A stretch of DNA of 64,000 bases, from the NCBI RefSeq assembly GCF_005222815.1, contig NZ_STGB01000005.1:124001-188000 (forward strand), read 5' to 3'. Position numbers and translations under genes: made by a program. Under the pieces are notes generated by a model. It was not told where the DNA came from. It saw nothing but the letters and a program-made list of their open reading frames with translations, and made no database searches. The DNA comes from Roseomonas sp. AR75. Lineage in GTDB: Bacteria > Pseudomonadota > Alphaproteobacteria > Acetobacterales > Acetobacteraceae. Below, piece by piece: positions 9,611-18,044 of the stretch. Every line of letters begins with the position of its first letter. The stretch's first letter is position 1.

Positions 9611-9629
9611 GCGCCATTATAGCGAATTC
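9594..9629. promoter_or_regulatory. Perfect 10-bp inverted repeat, probable Lrp-type operator
   Basis: GAATTCGCTA (9594-9603) and its exact reverse complement TAGCGAATTC (9620-9629) are separated by 16 bp. Arm centres are 26 bp apart, about two and a half helical turns. The repeat spans the ATG of the Lrp/AsnC gene (9608-9610) and lies about 95-130 bp upstream of phhA. AT-containing symmetrical half-sites of this sort suit an Lrp dimer. Binding itself is inferred. Confidence 0.65.
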
Positions 9630-9722
9630 ATGCTCCGATAGCCAGGAATCCGCTTCAGATAGGCGCCATCCGCTGCCTCCCCTGCGTTATCCAATTGCCG
9701 GAACGTCCAGGGGCTTCACGAC

Positions 9723-10559
9723 ATGACCCTTCACCAGCCGATTGTGCTGCAAGCGGGCCTGCGCGGCGACTATGCCAGCGCCAATGACGGCTTCGTTGTG
9801 ACGCAGAACCACGCTGCCATTCCCGAAGCCGACCACGCGACCTGGCGGACGCTGTACGCACGCCAGTCCGCATTGCTGCCGCGCCACGCCGCGCGCGCCT
9901 ATCGCGAAAGCCTGGCGCGGCTCGACGTCGCCGGCGGCATCTCCGATTTCAACGCGATCTCCGACACGCTGCGCGCCCGCACCGGCTGGTCGCTGATCGG
10001 CGTGCCGGGCCTGATCCCGGACGGCGCCTTCTTCGACCACCTCGCCGCGCGCCGCTTCCCCGTGACGGTCTGGATCCGCCGGCCGGAGGAGCTGGACTAT
10101 GTGGTGGAACCCGACGTGTTCCACGACTTCTTCGGCCATGTGCCGCTGCTCGGCGAGCCGGTCTTCGCCGGCTTCCTGGAACAGTATGGCCGGCTCGGCG
10201 CCCATGCCGCGCGCATCGGCGCGCTGAAGCCGCTCGCGCGGCTCTACTGGCACATGGTGGAGTTCGGGCTGATCCGCGAACAGGGCGCGATCCGCGCCTA
10301 TGGCGCCGGCATCCTCTCCTCCGCGAAGGAGACGGTGCACGCCACCGAAAGCGCCGTGCCGCGGCGCCTCCGCTTCGATCCGGCGCGGGTGCTGCGCAGC
10401 GAATACGAGATCGACCGGCTGCAGCCGACCTATTTCGTGATCGAGGACTACGCCGCGCTCTTCGCCTGCGCCGCGCGGCTGCCGGACCTGCTTGCTGCCG
10501 CGCGCGACGCCACGCCGATCTCGCCCGGCGCCGCCGACCCCACCGACATCAACGCCTGA
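9723..10559 (+). CDS. phhA: Phenylalanine 4-monooxygenase
   Basis: The 278-residue enzyme hydroxylates phenylalanine to tyrosine using tetrahydropterin, O2 and Fe(II). Bacterial enzymes are this short because they lack the ACT regulatory domain of the animal form. The iron site is visible: FHDFFGHVPLL near residues 132-142 supplies two histidines and YWHMVEFGL near 173-181 supplies the glutamate. The start is ATG 9723. The stop is followed by GGAGA and then the hpd start 11 bp later, so the two form an operon. Regulation by the divergent Lrp protein is likely. Confidence 0.96.
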   Translation: MTLHQPIVLQAGLRGDYASANDGFVVTQNHAAIPEADHATWRTLYARQSALLPRHAARAYRESLARLDVAGGISDFNAISDTLRARTGWSLIGVPGLIPDGAFFDHLAARRFPVTVWIRRPEELDYVVEPDVFHDFFGHVPLLGEPVFAGFLEQYGRLGAHAARIGALKPLARLYWHMVEFGLIREQGAIRAYGAGILSSAKETVHATESAVPRRLRFDPARVLRSEYEIDRLQPTYFVIEDYAALFACAARLPDLLAAARDATPISPGAADPTDINA

Positions 10560-10570
10560 GGAGACGCACC

Positions 10571-11680
10571 ATGGACATCCCGCCCGACCGCACCGACGTC
10601 GCCGGCCAGATCAGCGACATCAACCCGATGGGGACCGACGGCTTCGAATTCGTCGAGTTCACCGGGCCCGACATCCCCTATCTGGAAAGCGTCCTCGCCA
10701 GCCTCGGCTTCGCCGCCGTCGCGCAGCACCGCTCCAAGCGCGTGACGCTGTGGCGGCAGGGCGACATCAACTTCATCATCAACGCCGAGCCCGAGAGCTT
10801 CGCGCAATCCTTCCAGCGCGTGCACGGCCCTTCGGCCTGCGCCATGGCATTCCGCGTGGCGGACGCCGCGCAGGCCTACAGCCGCGCCATCGCGCTCGGC
10901 GCGAAGCCGGTGACGGGCAGGGTCGGACCGATGGAGCTGAACATCCCCGCGATCGAGGGAATCGGCGGATCGCTGCTGTATTTCGTGGATCGATACGGCG
11001 CGAATGGCAGCATCTACGACGTGGATTTCCGCTGGACCGGTCTGCGCGACCCGAAGCCCGCAGGCAACGGGCTGACCGTGATCGATCACCTGACCCACAA
11101 CGTGCATCGCGGCCGGATGGATGTGTGGTGGCAGTTCTACGAGAAGCTCTTCAACTTCCGCGAGATCCGCTACTTCGACATAGAGGGCAAGCTGACGGGC
11201 CTGAAATCCCGCGCGCTGACCTCGCCCTGCGGCCAGATCCGCATCCCCATCAACGAGAGCAGCGACGACAAGTCGCAGATCGAGGAATACCTGCGCGCCT
11301 ATGGCGGCGAGGGCATCCAGCACGTCGCGCTCGGCACCACCGACATCTTCGCGAGTGTCGAGGCGATGCGCAGCGGCGGCGTGCAGTTCATGGACACGCC
11401 GGACACCTATTACGAGCTGCTGACGCAGCGCATGCCGGACCTCGGCGCCGAGGAAATCGCCCGCCTGGCGAAGAACCGCATCCTCACCGATGGCGCGCCG
11501 ACGCCGGAAGGCGGGCGGCTGCTGCAGATCTTCACCGGCACGGTGATCGGCCCGATCTTCTTCGAGCTGATCCAGCGCAAGGGCGACCAGGGCTTCGGCG
11601 AAGGCAATTTCCGCGCGCTGTTCGAGAGCATCGAGCTCGACCAGATCCGCCGCGGCGTGCTGAAGCCCGCGGCGGCGTAG
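10571..11680 (+). CDS. hpd: 4-hydroxyphenylpyruvate dioxygenase
   Basis: The 369-residue Fe(II) enzyme converts 4-hydroxyphenylpyruvate to homogentisate, the step after tyrosine transamination. It has two vicinal-oxygen-chelate domains. Expected iron ligands are His in VIDHLTHNV near 173, His in GIQHVALGT near 249 and Glu in FFELIQRKG near 332. The C-terminal block GDQGFGEGNFRALFESIE is family typical. The start follows a GAGGAGA ribosome-binding site. It is the second gene of the phhA operon. The aminotransferase and homogentisate dioxygenase are not in this window. Confidence 0.97.
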   Translation: MDIPPDRTDVAGQISDINPMGTDGFEFVEFTGPDIPYLESVLASLGFAAVAQHRSKRVTLWRQGDINFIINAEPESFAQSFQRVHGPSACAMAFRVADAAQAYSRAIALGAKPVTGRVGPMELNIPAIEGIGGSLLYFVDRYGANGSIYDVDFRWTGLRDPKPAGNGLTVIDHLTHNVHRGRMDVWWQFYEKLFNFREIRYFDIEGKLTGLKSRALTSPCGQIRIPINESSDDKSQIEEYLRAYGGEGIQHVALGTTDIFASVEAMRSGGVQFMDTPDTYYELLTQRMPDLGAEEIARLAKNRILTDGAPTPEGGRLLQIFTGTVIGPIFFELIQRKGDQGFGEGNFRALFESIELDQIRRGVLKPAAA

Positions 11681-11686
11681 GCCTGT

Positions 11687-11717
11687 GCTCCCTCCCCCGC
11701 GATCCGGGGGAGGGAGC
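11687..11717. terminator. GC-rich hairpin between convergent hpd and cupin genes
   Basis: The arms GCTCCCTCCCCCG (11687-11699) and CGGGGGAGGGAGC (11705-11717) form a perfect 13-bp stem with a 5-nt loop. It is a single copy of the REP-like unit seen elsewhere in the window, without the GGGGTGGGGGC tail. Its place between convergent genes suggests a bidirectional transcription stop, although no T-tract is present. Confidence 0.6.
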
Positions 11718-11722
11718 GCGCG

Positions 11723-12211
11723 TCACGCCTTGTGGATCGGGTCCACCCAGAGAACGCCCTCCGGCTTCTCCACCGGCTCGATGTCGAGGTTGACCACCAC
11801 CGCCTCGTTGTCGCTGCGCACCAGCACGCATTCCAGCGTCTCGTCGCTGCTGGCGTTGATCTCCTGGTGCGGGACATAGGGCGGCACGTAGATAAAGTCG
11901 CCGGGGCCGGCTTCCGCGACGAATTCCAGCTTCTCCCCCCAACGCATCCGCGCGCGTCCCCGCACCACGTAGATCACGCTCTCCAGCGCGCCATGATGAT
12001 GCGCGCCGGTCTTGGCATCGGGGTGGATGTGCACGGTGCCGGCCCAGATCTTCTGCGCGCCGACCCGCGCCGCGTTGATCGCCGCGGCGCGGTTCATCCC
12101 CGGTGTCTGCGCGGTGTTGGTATCCAGGCTGCCCGCCGGGATCACACGGACGCCGCTGTGCTTCCAGCCATCCTGGGGAATGCTCGTGTGGTCGTGTCCG
12201 TCATGCGGCAT
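11723..12211 (-). CDS. Cupin domain-containing protein
   Basis: The 162-residue single-domain cupin has a His-rich N-terminus (MPHDGHDHTS) and the metal-binding motif HIHPDAKTGAHHHG near residues 61-74. The second cupin motif, PGDFIYVPPYVPHQ, lies near 103-116. Such proteins bind a divalent metal in a small beta barrel; some are dioxygenases or isomerases, others are sensors. ATG 12211 is chosen because longer frames have no cupin homology or ribosome-binding site. It converges on hpd but may be unrelated to it. The function is not known. Confidence 0.85.
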   Translation of the reverse strand: MPHDGHDHTSIPQDGWKHSGVRVIPAGSLDTNTAQTPGMNRAAAINAARVGAQKIWAGTVHIHPDAKTGAHHHGALESVIYVVRGRARMRWGEKLEFVAEAGPGDFIYVPPYVPHQEINASSDETLECVLVRSDNEAVVVNLDIEPVEKPEGVLWVDPIHKA

Positions 12212-12402
12212 GGTCGTGCTCCTTCGGCGCGGAGAAAAGGCGCCAGGGCGCGAGCGCGCAATGCACATGCGCAGCACAAGATTCCCGTTGTCCCGGCTAC
12301 GGCGGGCGGAGGCGAAGCATCTCCTCCGCGGCGCGACGAGGGCAGGATACGCTCCGCCCGCGCCGCGCCACGGCCGCCGGTCGGGGCGACGCGGCCGGCG
12401 CC

Positions 12403-12729
12403 TCAGCGCGGCGGCGTGTTCGGGTTCTGGCCGGTGAGGTCGCGGTAGAGCTGGTTCACCGCCGCGCCTTCCTGCGACATCGGCGGGCCGGAGGGCGCCA
12501 TGGGCGCCACCGGCGCGTTCGGGCTGGTGCCCGTCAGGTCGCGGAACAGCTGGTTGACCGTGGCGCCTTCCTGCTGGCGCTGCTGCGCGGTCGGCGCGAC
12601 GCCCGCAGCCGCTTCCCGTTCGCGCACGGACGCGGCGTTCGGCTCGCGTTCCGCGGGCGGGGTAGGCAGGGTCTGCGCCACGGCGGGTGCGGCGAGCAGG
12701 ATCAGGCAGGCGAGAAGGCGCGATCGCAT
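12403..12729 (-). CDS. Small secreted protein with duplicated NQLFRDLTG motif
   Basis: The 108-residue product begins MRSRLLACLILLAAPAVAQ, a clean Sec signal peptide with an AVAQ cleavage site. The mature part is Pro/Ala/Gln rich and contains the same block twice: QEGATVNQLFRDLTGTSPN and QEGAAVNQLYRDLTGQNPN. It lies 53 bp downstream of fliJ on the same strand, so it may be the last gene of the fliI-fliJ transcript. I do not recognise the family. The start at 12729 is preferred over a longer frame because it gives the signal peptide directly. Confidence 0.7.
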   Translation of the reverse strand: MRSRLLACLILLAAPAVAQTLPTPPAEREPNAASVREREAAAGVAPTAQQRQQEGATVNQLFRDLTGTSPNAPVAPMAPSGPPMSQEGAAVNQLYRDLTGQNPNTPPR

Positions 12730-12782
12730 CGGGGTCTCTCCGGGGCCGATGCTGGACCATGCGGCGGCGCCGCGCCAGAGCA

Positions 12783-13172
12783 TCAGAGCGGCCGCGGCGC
12801 CCAGTCGTCGATAAGCGCCTGCTCCCGTTGACGGGCCTTCTTCCGCGCGGCTGCCCGGCGCTGCGCCGCCACCTCCTGCACGGCGCGTTCCGCGGTGCGC
12901 GCCTCGGCGAGGCCGGTCCGCGCCAGTTCCAGCGCCGCCTCGGCGCGCTGCGTCGCAGACACCGCGGCGTCGCGCTCGGCGCGGGCGCGCGGCAGGAAGG
13001 CGGCGTAGTCGGCAGGCGCGGCCGCGCCCTCGGCGAGCAGCGCCTGCGCCGCAGCGGCCGCACGCGCCGCCGCGGCGTCGGCTTCCGCCCGGCGCGCGCC
13101 CATCTCCCGTTGCGCTGCCGCCACCTGCGTCAGGCGCAGCCGCGCCAGCATCGCCAGCGGGTCACGCGCCAT
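12783..13172 (-). CDS. fliJ: FliJ-like flagellar export chaperone/stalk protein
   Basis: The 129-residue, very Ala/Arg-rich, almost wholly helical protein starts MARDPLAMLARLRLTQVAAA and has long heptad patterns, the hallmark of FliJ/YscO coiled-coil proteins. FliJ is the central stalk of the flagellar type III export ATPase and binds FliI. It overlaps the 3' end of fliI by 11 bp. Assignment rests on size, coiled coil and position, since primary sequence in this family is poorly conserved. Confidence 0.75.
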   Translation of the reverse strand: MARDPLAMLARLRLTQVAAAQREMGARRAEADAAAARAAAAAQALLAEGAAAPADYAAFLPRARAERDAAVSATQRAEAALELARTGLAEARTAERAVQEVAAQRRAAARKKARQREQALIDDWAPRPL

Positions 13173-14517
13173 CCGCCAGCACCTCTGCCAGGCGGGCGAA
13201 GCTATCCGGCAGGTCCGGGCGCGGCTCGTCCTTGCGCTGTGCGAGCAGCGCCTCGATCCGCGGCGCCAGGCGCAGCGCCTCGTCCACCGCCGCATCGGTA
13301 CCCGGGCGATAGGCGCCGAGGCGCACCATGTCCGCCATCTCGGCGGCCAGCGCCAGCACGGCGCGGGCGCGGCGCATCAGCGCCGCCTCCTCCGCCGAGA
13401 GGCAGCCGGGGACCGTGCGGGAGAGGCTGCGCAGCACGTCGACCGCGGGGTAGCGGCCGCGCTCCGCGATGGCGCGGTCCAGCACGACATGGCCATCCAG
13501 GATGCCGCGCACCGCGTCCGCGACGGGCTCGTCATGGTCGTCGCCCTCCACCAGCACGGTCGCCAGCAGCGTGATGGAGCCGCTGCCCTCCTCGCCCGGC
13601 CCGGCGCGTTCCAGCAGGCGCGGGAGTTCCGCGAAGACGCTGGGCGGATAGCCGCGCGTCGCCGGCGGCTCGCCGGCGGCGAGCCCGATCTCGCGGCAGG
13701 CCAGCGCGAAGCGGGTGACGGAATCCAGCAGCAGCAGCACGCGCTGTCCCCGGTCGCGGAAATGCTCGGCGACGGTCATCGCGGCCAGCGCCGCTTCCCG
13801 CCGCAGCGGCGCCGCGGAATCGGAGGTGGCGCAGACCACGACGCTGCGCGCCAGGCGCTCCGGGCCGAGATCGTCTTCGAGGAACTCCCGCAATTCGCGC
13901 CCGCGCTCGCCGACCAGGCCGAGGACCACCACGTCGAAGCCGGGCGCGCCGGCCAGCATCGCCAGCAGCGTGGACTTGCCGATGCCGGAGGCGGCGAAGA
14001 GACCCAGCCGCTGCCCCTCCCGCATGGTGCAGAACAGGTCGAGCGCGCGCACGCCAAGCGCGATCCGCGCGCCGAGACGCCCGCGGCGCCCGGGGGCGGG
14101 CGGCGGCGCCACGACCATCCGCGGCGCGCCGCCGCGCCGCAGCTTGCCGCCGCCATCGAGTGGCGCGCCCAACGGATCCACCACGCGACCGAGCCAATGC
14201 TCGGTGACGTCGAGCCTGGCAGGGCCGAGCAGCCGCACGTCCTGCCCGGCGCGGGCGCGGAAGGCGGTTCCGAGCGTGGTCGCGCGCTGCGCCTCGGGCG
14301 TGACGGAGACGATCTCGGCGAGCAGCGGCGAATCGCCTGGAACGGCTGCGATCCGGTCACCCGCGAGGGGGGCCGGGCGGAATCCGACGATCTCAAGCCC
14401 GAGCGGCCCGGAGGCACGAAGCTGACCGCGCGATTCAGACGGCTCAACCTGCGCGAGCATTGCCCTGGCAAGCGACGCCTTTGCGGCAATTGGTGGGATT
14501 ACCAGTTTACGATTCAT
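13162..14517 (-). CDS. fliI: Flagellum-specific ATP synthase FliI
   Basis: The 451-residue ATPase of the flagellar type III secretion apparatus energises export of rod, hook and filament proteins. The Walker A motif GLFAASGIGKST is near 162-173 and Walker B LLLLDSVTRFA is near 250-260. The VGERGRELREF block and the PATRGYPPSVF segment are typical of the FliI/YscN group. It is transcribed with fliJ and is divergent from ctrA across 114 bp of unusually AT-rich DNA. The rest of the flagellar genes are outside the window. Confidence 0.95.
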   Translation of the reverse strand: MNRKLVIPPIAAKASLARAMLAQVEPSESRGQLRASGPLGLEIVGFRPAPLAGDRIAAVPGDSPLLAEIVSVTPEAQRATTLGTAFRARAGQDVRLLGPARLDVTEHWLGRVVDPLGAPLDGGGKLRRGGAPRMVVAPPPAPGRRGRLGARIALGVRALDLFCTMREGQRLGLFAASGIGKSTLLAMLAGAPGFDVVVLGLVGERGRELREFLEDDLGPERLARSVVVCATSDSAAPLRREAALAAMTVAEHFRDRGQRVLLLLDSVTRFALACREIGLAAGEPPATRGYPPSVFAELPRLLERAGPGEEGSGSITLLATVLVEGDDHDEPVADAVRGILDGHVVLDRAIAERGRYPAVDVLRSLSRTVPGCLSAEEAALMRRARAVLALAAEMADMVRLGAYRPGTDAAVDEALRLAPRIEALLAQRKDEPRPDLPDSFARLAEVLADGA

Positions 14518-14631
14518 TGTCGCTTTTTTTCATCATTTTTACCTTGCGATTAGCTTTTTTCTTAAAAATATGGCTTCCCTTTCAACCTGGAAGTGGTAAC
14601 ACTGCACGCGTGGGATGTGGGAGTACCCTCA
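14518..14631. promoter_or_regulatory. AT-rich fliI-ctrA divergent promoter region
   Basis: This 114-bp intergenic stretch contains several T-runs (CGCTTTTTTTCATC, TAGCTTTTTTCTTAAAAA) in a genome that is otherwise about 70% GC. A TTAG-N8-TTAA arrangement at 14550-14565 resembles, but does not match, the CtrA consensus TTAA-N7-TTAA. The region must hold promoters for both genes. I cannot place -35/-10 boxes with confidence. Confidence 0.45.
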
Positions 14632-15360
<729 letters not shown>

Positions 15361-15405
15361 TCCTGCCTGGCCCCGCCGCGCCGCACTGGCGGCGCGCGGG
15401 ACCGG

Positions 15406-16032
15406 TCAGTACAGGCGCGTGCGGTAGCTCTCGGGAATGCCGGCATCCACCACGGCTGCGTCCGACGCGCCCGCGCTGTGCTCGGCGATCAGCGCACCGA
15501 GCGTCGGCACGCCTGGCGCGCGACTGCGACCCTCCCACAGGCGGGAGCGGATCGCGGCCTTGCCGCATTGCATGAACAGGCTCTCCACCGCGATCACCAG
15601 CAGCGTCGCGGGCTCCTTGCCCTGCGCGGCATGGGCAGCGCGCAGCGCGGGGTCGGTGGTGATGCGCGCCCGGCCGTGCACACGCAGCGTCTCGGTCATC
15701 CCCGGCACCAGCAGCAGCAGCGAGACGCGCGGGTCGCGCAGGATGTCGCGCAGCGCGTCCAGCCGGTTGTTGCCGCGGCGATCCGGCAGGATCAGCGTGT
15801 GGTCATCCGCCACCACGACGAAGCCGGGCGCGTCGCCGCGCGGCGTGACGTGCAGCCCCTCGGTGCCGATCGTGGCCAGCAGGCAATAGGGGCTGGCGGC
15901 GATGAAGGCGCGTGTCGCCGGGCCGATGCGCGTGCCGACCTTGCTGCGGACCTGCAGGCTGGGTGCGTCATACAACGCCTCCAGCGCATCCGGCGTGGTT
16001 ACGGCGAAGGGATCCTCGACAGGCGCGTCCAT
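15406..16032 (-). CDS. Pyridoxamine 5'-phosphate oxidase-like FMN-binding protein
   Basis: The 208-residue protein belongs to the PPOX-like split-barrel superfamily of the MSMEG_1061/DR2398 kind. The barrel is marked by FIAASPYCLLATIGTEGLHV near 43-62, VTPRGDAPGFV, and LPDRRGNNRLDALRDIL near 82-98. Members bind FMN or F420 and reduce small molecules. It converges with ctrA and has no obvious functional partner. Substrate unknown. Confidence 0.82.
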   Translation of the reverse strand: MDAPVEDPFAVTTPDALEALYDAPSLQVRSKVGTRIGPATRAFIAASPYCLLATIGTEGLHVTPRGDAPGFVVVADDHTLILPDRRGNNRLDALRDILRDPRVSLLLLVPGMTETLRVHGRARITTDPALRAAHAAQGKEPATLLVIAVESLFMQCGKAAIRSRLWEGRSRAPGVPTLGALIAEHSAGASDAAVVDAGIPESYRTRLY

Positions 16033-16058
16033 GCGGCGACGATGGCAGGCGCCAGCTT

Positions 16059-16100
16059 GCCTGTCACGCCGGGCCTGTCACGCGGGGCCTGTCACGCGGG
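16059..16100. repeat. Three tandem copies of a 14-bp repeat
   Basis: The unit GCCTGTCACGCGGG occurs at 16073-16086 and 16087-16100, and with one change (GCCTGTCACGCCGG) at 16059-16072. The array lies between the start of the PPOX-like gene and the stop of cheR, immediately after the cheR TAG. It could vary in copy number by slippage. No coding role is apparent. Confidence 0.85.
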
Positions 16101-16101
16101 G

Positions 16102-16926
16102 CTACGCGGCAGCACGTTGCGCCGCGACGGCATAGACCCCGCGTTCGGATGGCAGCGGCGCAAGCCGGCTGGTCAGGCCCACGACCGTCTCCGCCGCGCC
16201 GAGATACAGCACGCCCTGCCCCGCCAGCATGCGCGCCATCATCTCCAGCACGCGCGTCTTGGTGGGCGTGTCGAAGTAGATCAGCACGTTGCGGCAGAAG
16301 ATCACGTCGAAGCGGCCGAGCCCGCCGCAATCGGCGAGCAGGTTGCGCTCCTCGAAGCGCACCAGGGCGCGCAGCTCCGGCTTCACGCGCCAGCGTGCGC
16401 CGTCCTGCTGGAAATAGGTCATCAGCGCGCGGATCGGCAGGCCGCGCTGCACCTCGAACTGCGAGAAGACGCCCTCGCGCGCGCGCGCCACGATCTCGCC
16501 GGAGATGTCGGTGCCGAGAATCTCGACGCTGCGCGCCGCGCCGGCGCCGAAGGCCTCCGCCGCCAGCATCGCGATGGAATAGGCCTCCTGCCCGGTCGAG
16601 CAGGCGGCGGACCAGATGCGCAGGCGCTCTCCCGGCGGCTTCGCCGCGGCCAGGCGCGGCAGCAGGCCGCGCAGATGCTCGAAGGGCCGCGAATCCCGGA
16701 AGAAGCTGGATTCGTGCGTGGTGAGCGCCTCCGTCACCGCGCGCTCCAGCGCCTCCCCCGGCGCGGCGCGCAGCTTCTCGCCGAGCACCCGCAGATTGGC
16801 GAAGCCGAAGCGCTGCAGCACGGGCCCGAGCCGCGTTTCCAGCAGATAGGATTTGTCGTCAGTCAGCACGATGCCGGCGCGCCGCCGCACCAGGGCGGCG
16901 ACTTCGGCGAAGCCCGGTTCCGTCAC
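16102..16926 (-). CDS. cheR: Chemotaxis protein methyltransferase CheR
   Basis: The 274-residue SAM-dependent methyltransferase methylates glutamates of chemoreceptors. The N-terminal helical domain (residues 1-80) is followed by the SAM-binding fold with IWSAACSTGQEAYSIAMLAA near 99-118, EILGTDIS near 132, and FDVIFCRNVLIYFD near 201-214. The start is a GTG whose bases overlap the cheB stop in a GTGA junction, so it is translationally coupled. It is the last gene of the cheA-W-Y-B-R operon. Confidence 0.94.
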   Translation of the reverse strand: MTEPGFAEVAALVRRRAGIVLTDDKSYLLETRLGPVLQRFGFANLRVLGEKLRAAPGEALERAVTEALTTHESSFFRDSRPFEHLRGLLPRLAAAKPPGERLRIWSAACSTGQEAYSIAMLAAEAFGAGAARSVEILGTDISGEIVARAREGVFSQFEVQRGLPIRALMTYFQQDGARWRVKPELRALVRFEERNLLADCGGLGRFDVIFCRNVLIYFDTPTKTRVLEMMARMLAGQGVLYLGAAETVVGLTSRLAPLPSERGVYAVAAQRAAA

Positions 16927-18044
16927 GCGCGTCCCTCCCCGCAGGCGGCAAGCAGGCGCGCCGCGATCTCCTCCGGCGGCGCCACGACCGCCGCCAGCCC
17001 CGCGCGCGTCACCGCGCCGGGCATGCCCCACACCACCGAACTCGCCTCGTCCTGCGCCAGCACGCCGCCGCCCGCCGCGCGCAGCGCGCGGCAGCCCGCC
17101 AGCCCGTCCTGGCCCATGCCCGTCAGGATCGCCGCGATCACCTTGCCGCCGCAGCAAGCGACCAGGCTGCGCAGCAGCGGGTCCACCGCGGGGCGGCAGA
17201 AATTCTCGGCCGGCGCATCCGAAAGCTGCGCCACCAGCCCGTTCGGACCGGGCTTCGCGATCAGGTGCCGGTCGCCCGGCGCCAGGTAGAGCCGGCCGGG
17301 CAGCAGCGCCTCACCATCCCGCGCCTCGGCGCAGGGCAGGCGACCGAGCCGGTCGAGATGGTCGGCCAGCAGCGTCGTGAAGCCTGCGGGCATGTGCTGC
17401 ACGGCCAGCACAGGGACGGGCGGCGGCCGCGTCACCGCGCCGACCAGCGTGGCGAGGGCCTGCGGACCGCCGGTGGAACTGCCGAGCGCGATCGCCTGCG
17501 GCTTCGGCAGCGCGGCGGCCGCCGGCGTCACCGGCCGCATCGCGCGCGGCGCCTCGCGCCGGCGCATCCGCGCCCAGCCCGTGACCTTCGCGCGCAGCTC
17601 CTCGCCGAAGGCGGGATCGTTCATCCCGCCCTGCGCGGCGGCCGGCTTCGGGACGTAGTCCACCGCGCCCGCGCGCAACGCCTGCATCGTCGCCGCGGCG
17701 CCGCGCTGGGTCAGCGCGCTCGCCACGATCACCGCGCTGCCGGGCGCGGCGCGCAGGATGAGCGGCAGCGCGGTCAGCCCGTCCATCACCGGCATCTCGA
17801 GGTCGAGCAGGATCACCTGCGGCCGGTCCGCTGCCGGCAGCGCCGCGAGCATCTCCACGGCCTGCCTGCCGTTCGCCGCCTGCGCCGTCACGCGGATCGC
17901 CGGATCGCGCGCCAGCATGCGCGAGAGCGCGCCGCGCGCCACCGCGCTGTCGTCGCAGAGCATGACGCGCACGATCCCGGACGCGGCCGGGGCCGGGGCC
18001 GGGGCCGGGGCCGGCGGCGTGCGCAGGGCCAAGCTCGCCGTCAC
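16923..18044 (-). CDS. cheB: Protein-glutamate methylesterase/glutaminase CheB
   Basis: The 373-residue protein has an N-terminal receiver domain (VMLCDDSAVARG near 27-38, phospho-acceptor in VILLDLEMPVMDG near 75-87) and a C-terminal methylesterase domain. The catalytic triad is visible as Ser in GSSTGGPQA near 188, His in VQHMPAGF near 215 and Asp in LTGMGQDGL near 309. CheB removes methyl groups from receptors and opposes CheR. Its N-terminus carries a run of five Ala-Pro dipeptides encoded by a hexanucleotide tandem repeat. It overlaps cheY by 4 bp. Confidence 0.95.
   Translation of the reverse strand: MTASLALRTPPAPAPAPAPAASGIVRVMLCDDSAVARGALSRMLARDPAIRVTAQAANGRQAVEMLAALPAADRPQVILLDLEMPVMDGLTALPLILRAAPGSAVIVASALTQRGAAATMQALRAGAVDYVPKPAAAQGGMNDPAFGEELRAKVTGWARMRRREAPRAMRPVTPAAAALPKPQAIALGSSTGGPQALATLVGAVTRPPPVPVLAVQHMPAGFTTLLADHLDRLGRLPCAEARDGEALLPGRLYLAPGDRHLIAKPGPNGLVAQLSDAPAENFCRPAVDPLLRSLVACCGGKVIAAILTGMGQDGLAGCRALRAAGGGVLAQDEASSVVWGMPGAVTRAGLAAVVAPPEEIAARLLAACGEGRA
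17985..18014. repeat. Five exact GGCCGG hexanucleotide repeats inside cheB
   Basis: GGCCGG is repeated five times without interruption in the 5' end of cheB and encodes alternating Ala and Pro (residues about 11-20). Because the unit is six bases, slippage would change linker length by two residues without shifting the frame. Confidence 0.9.

Noticed and set aside
14550..14565. CtrA binding site TTAG-N8-TTAA
   Set aside because: The spacing is one base more than the consensus and one half-site is imperfect; kept only as a weak note.
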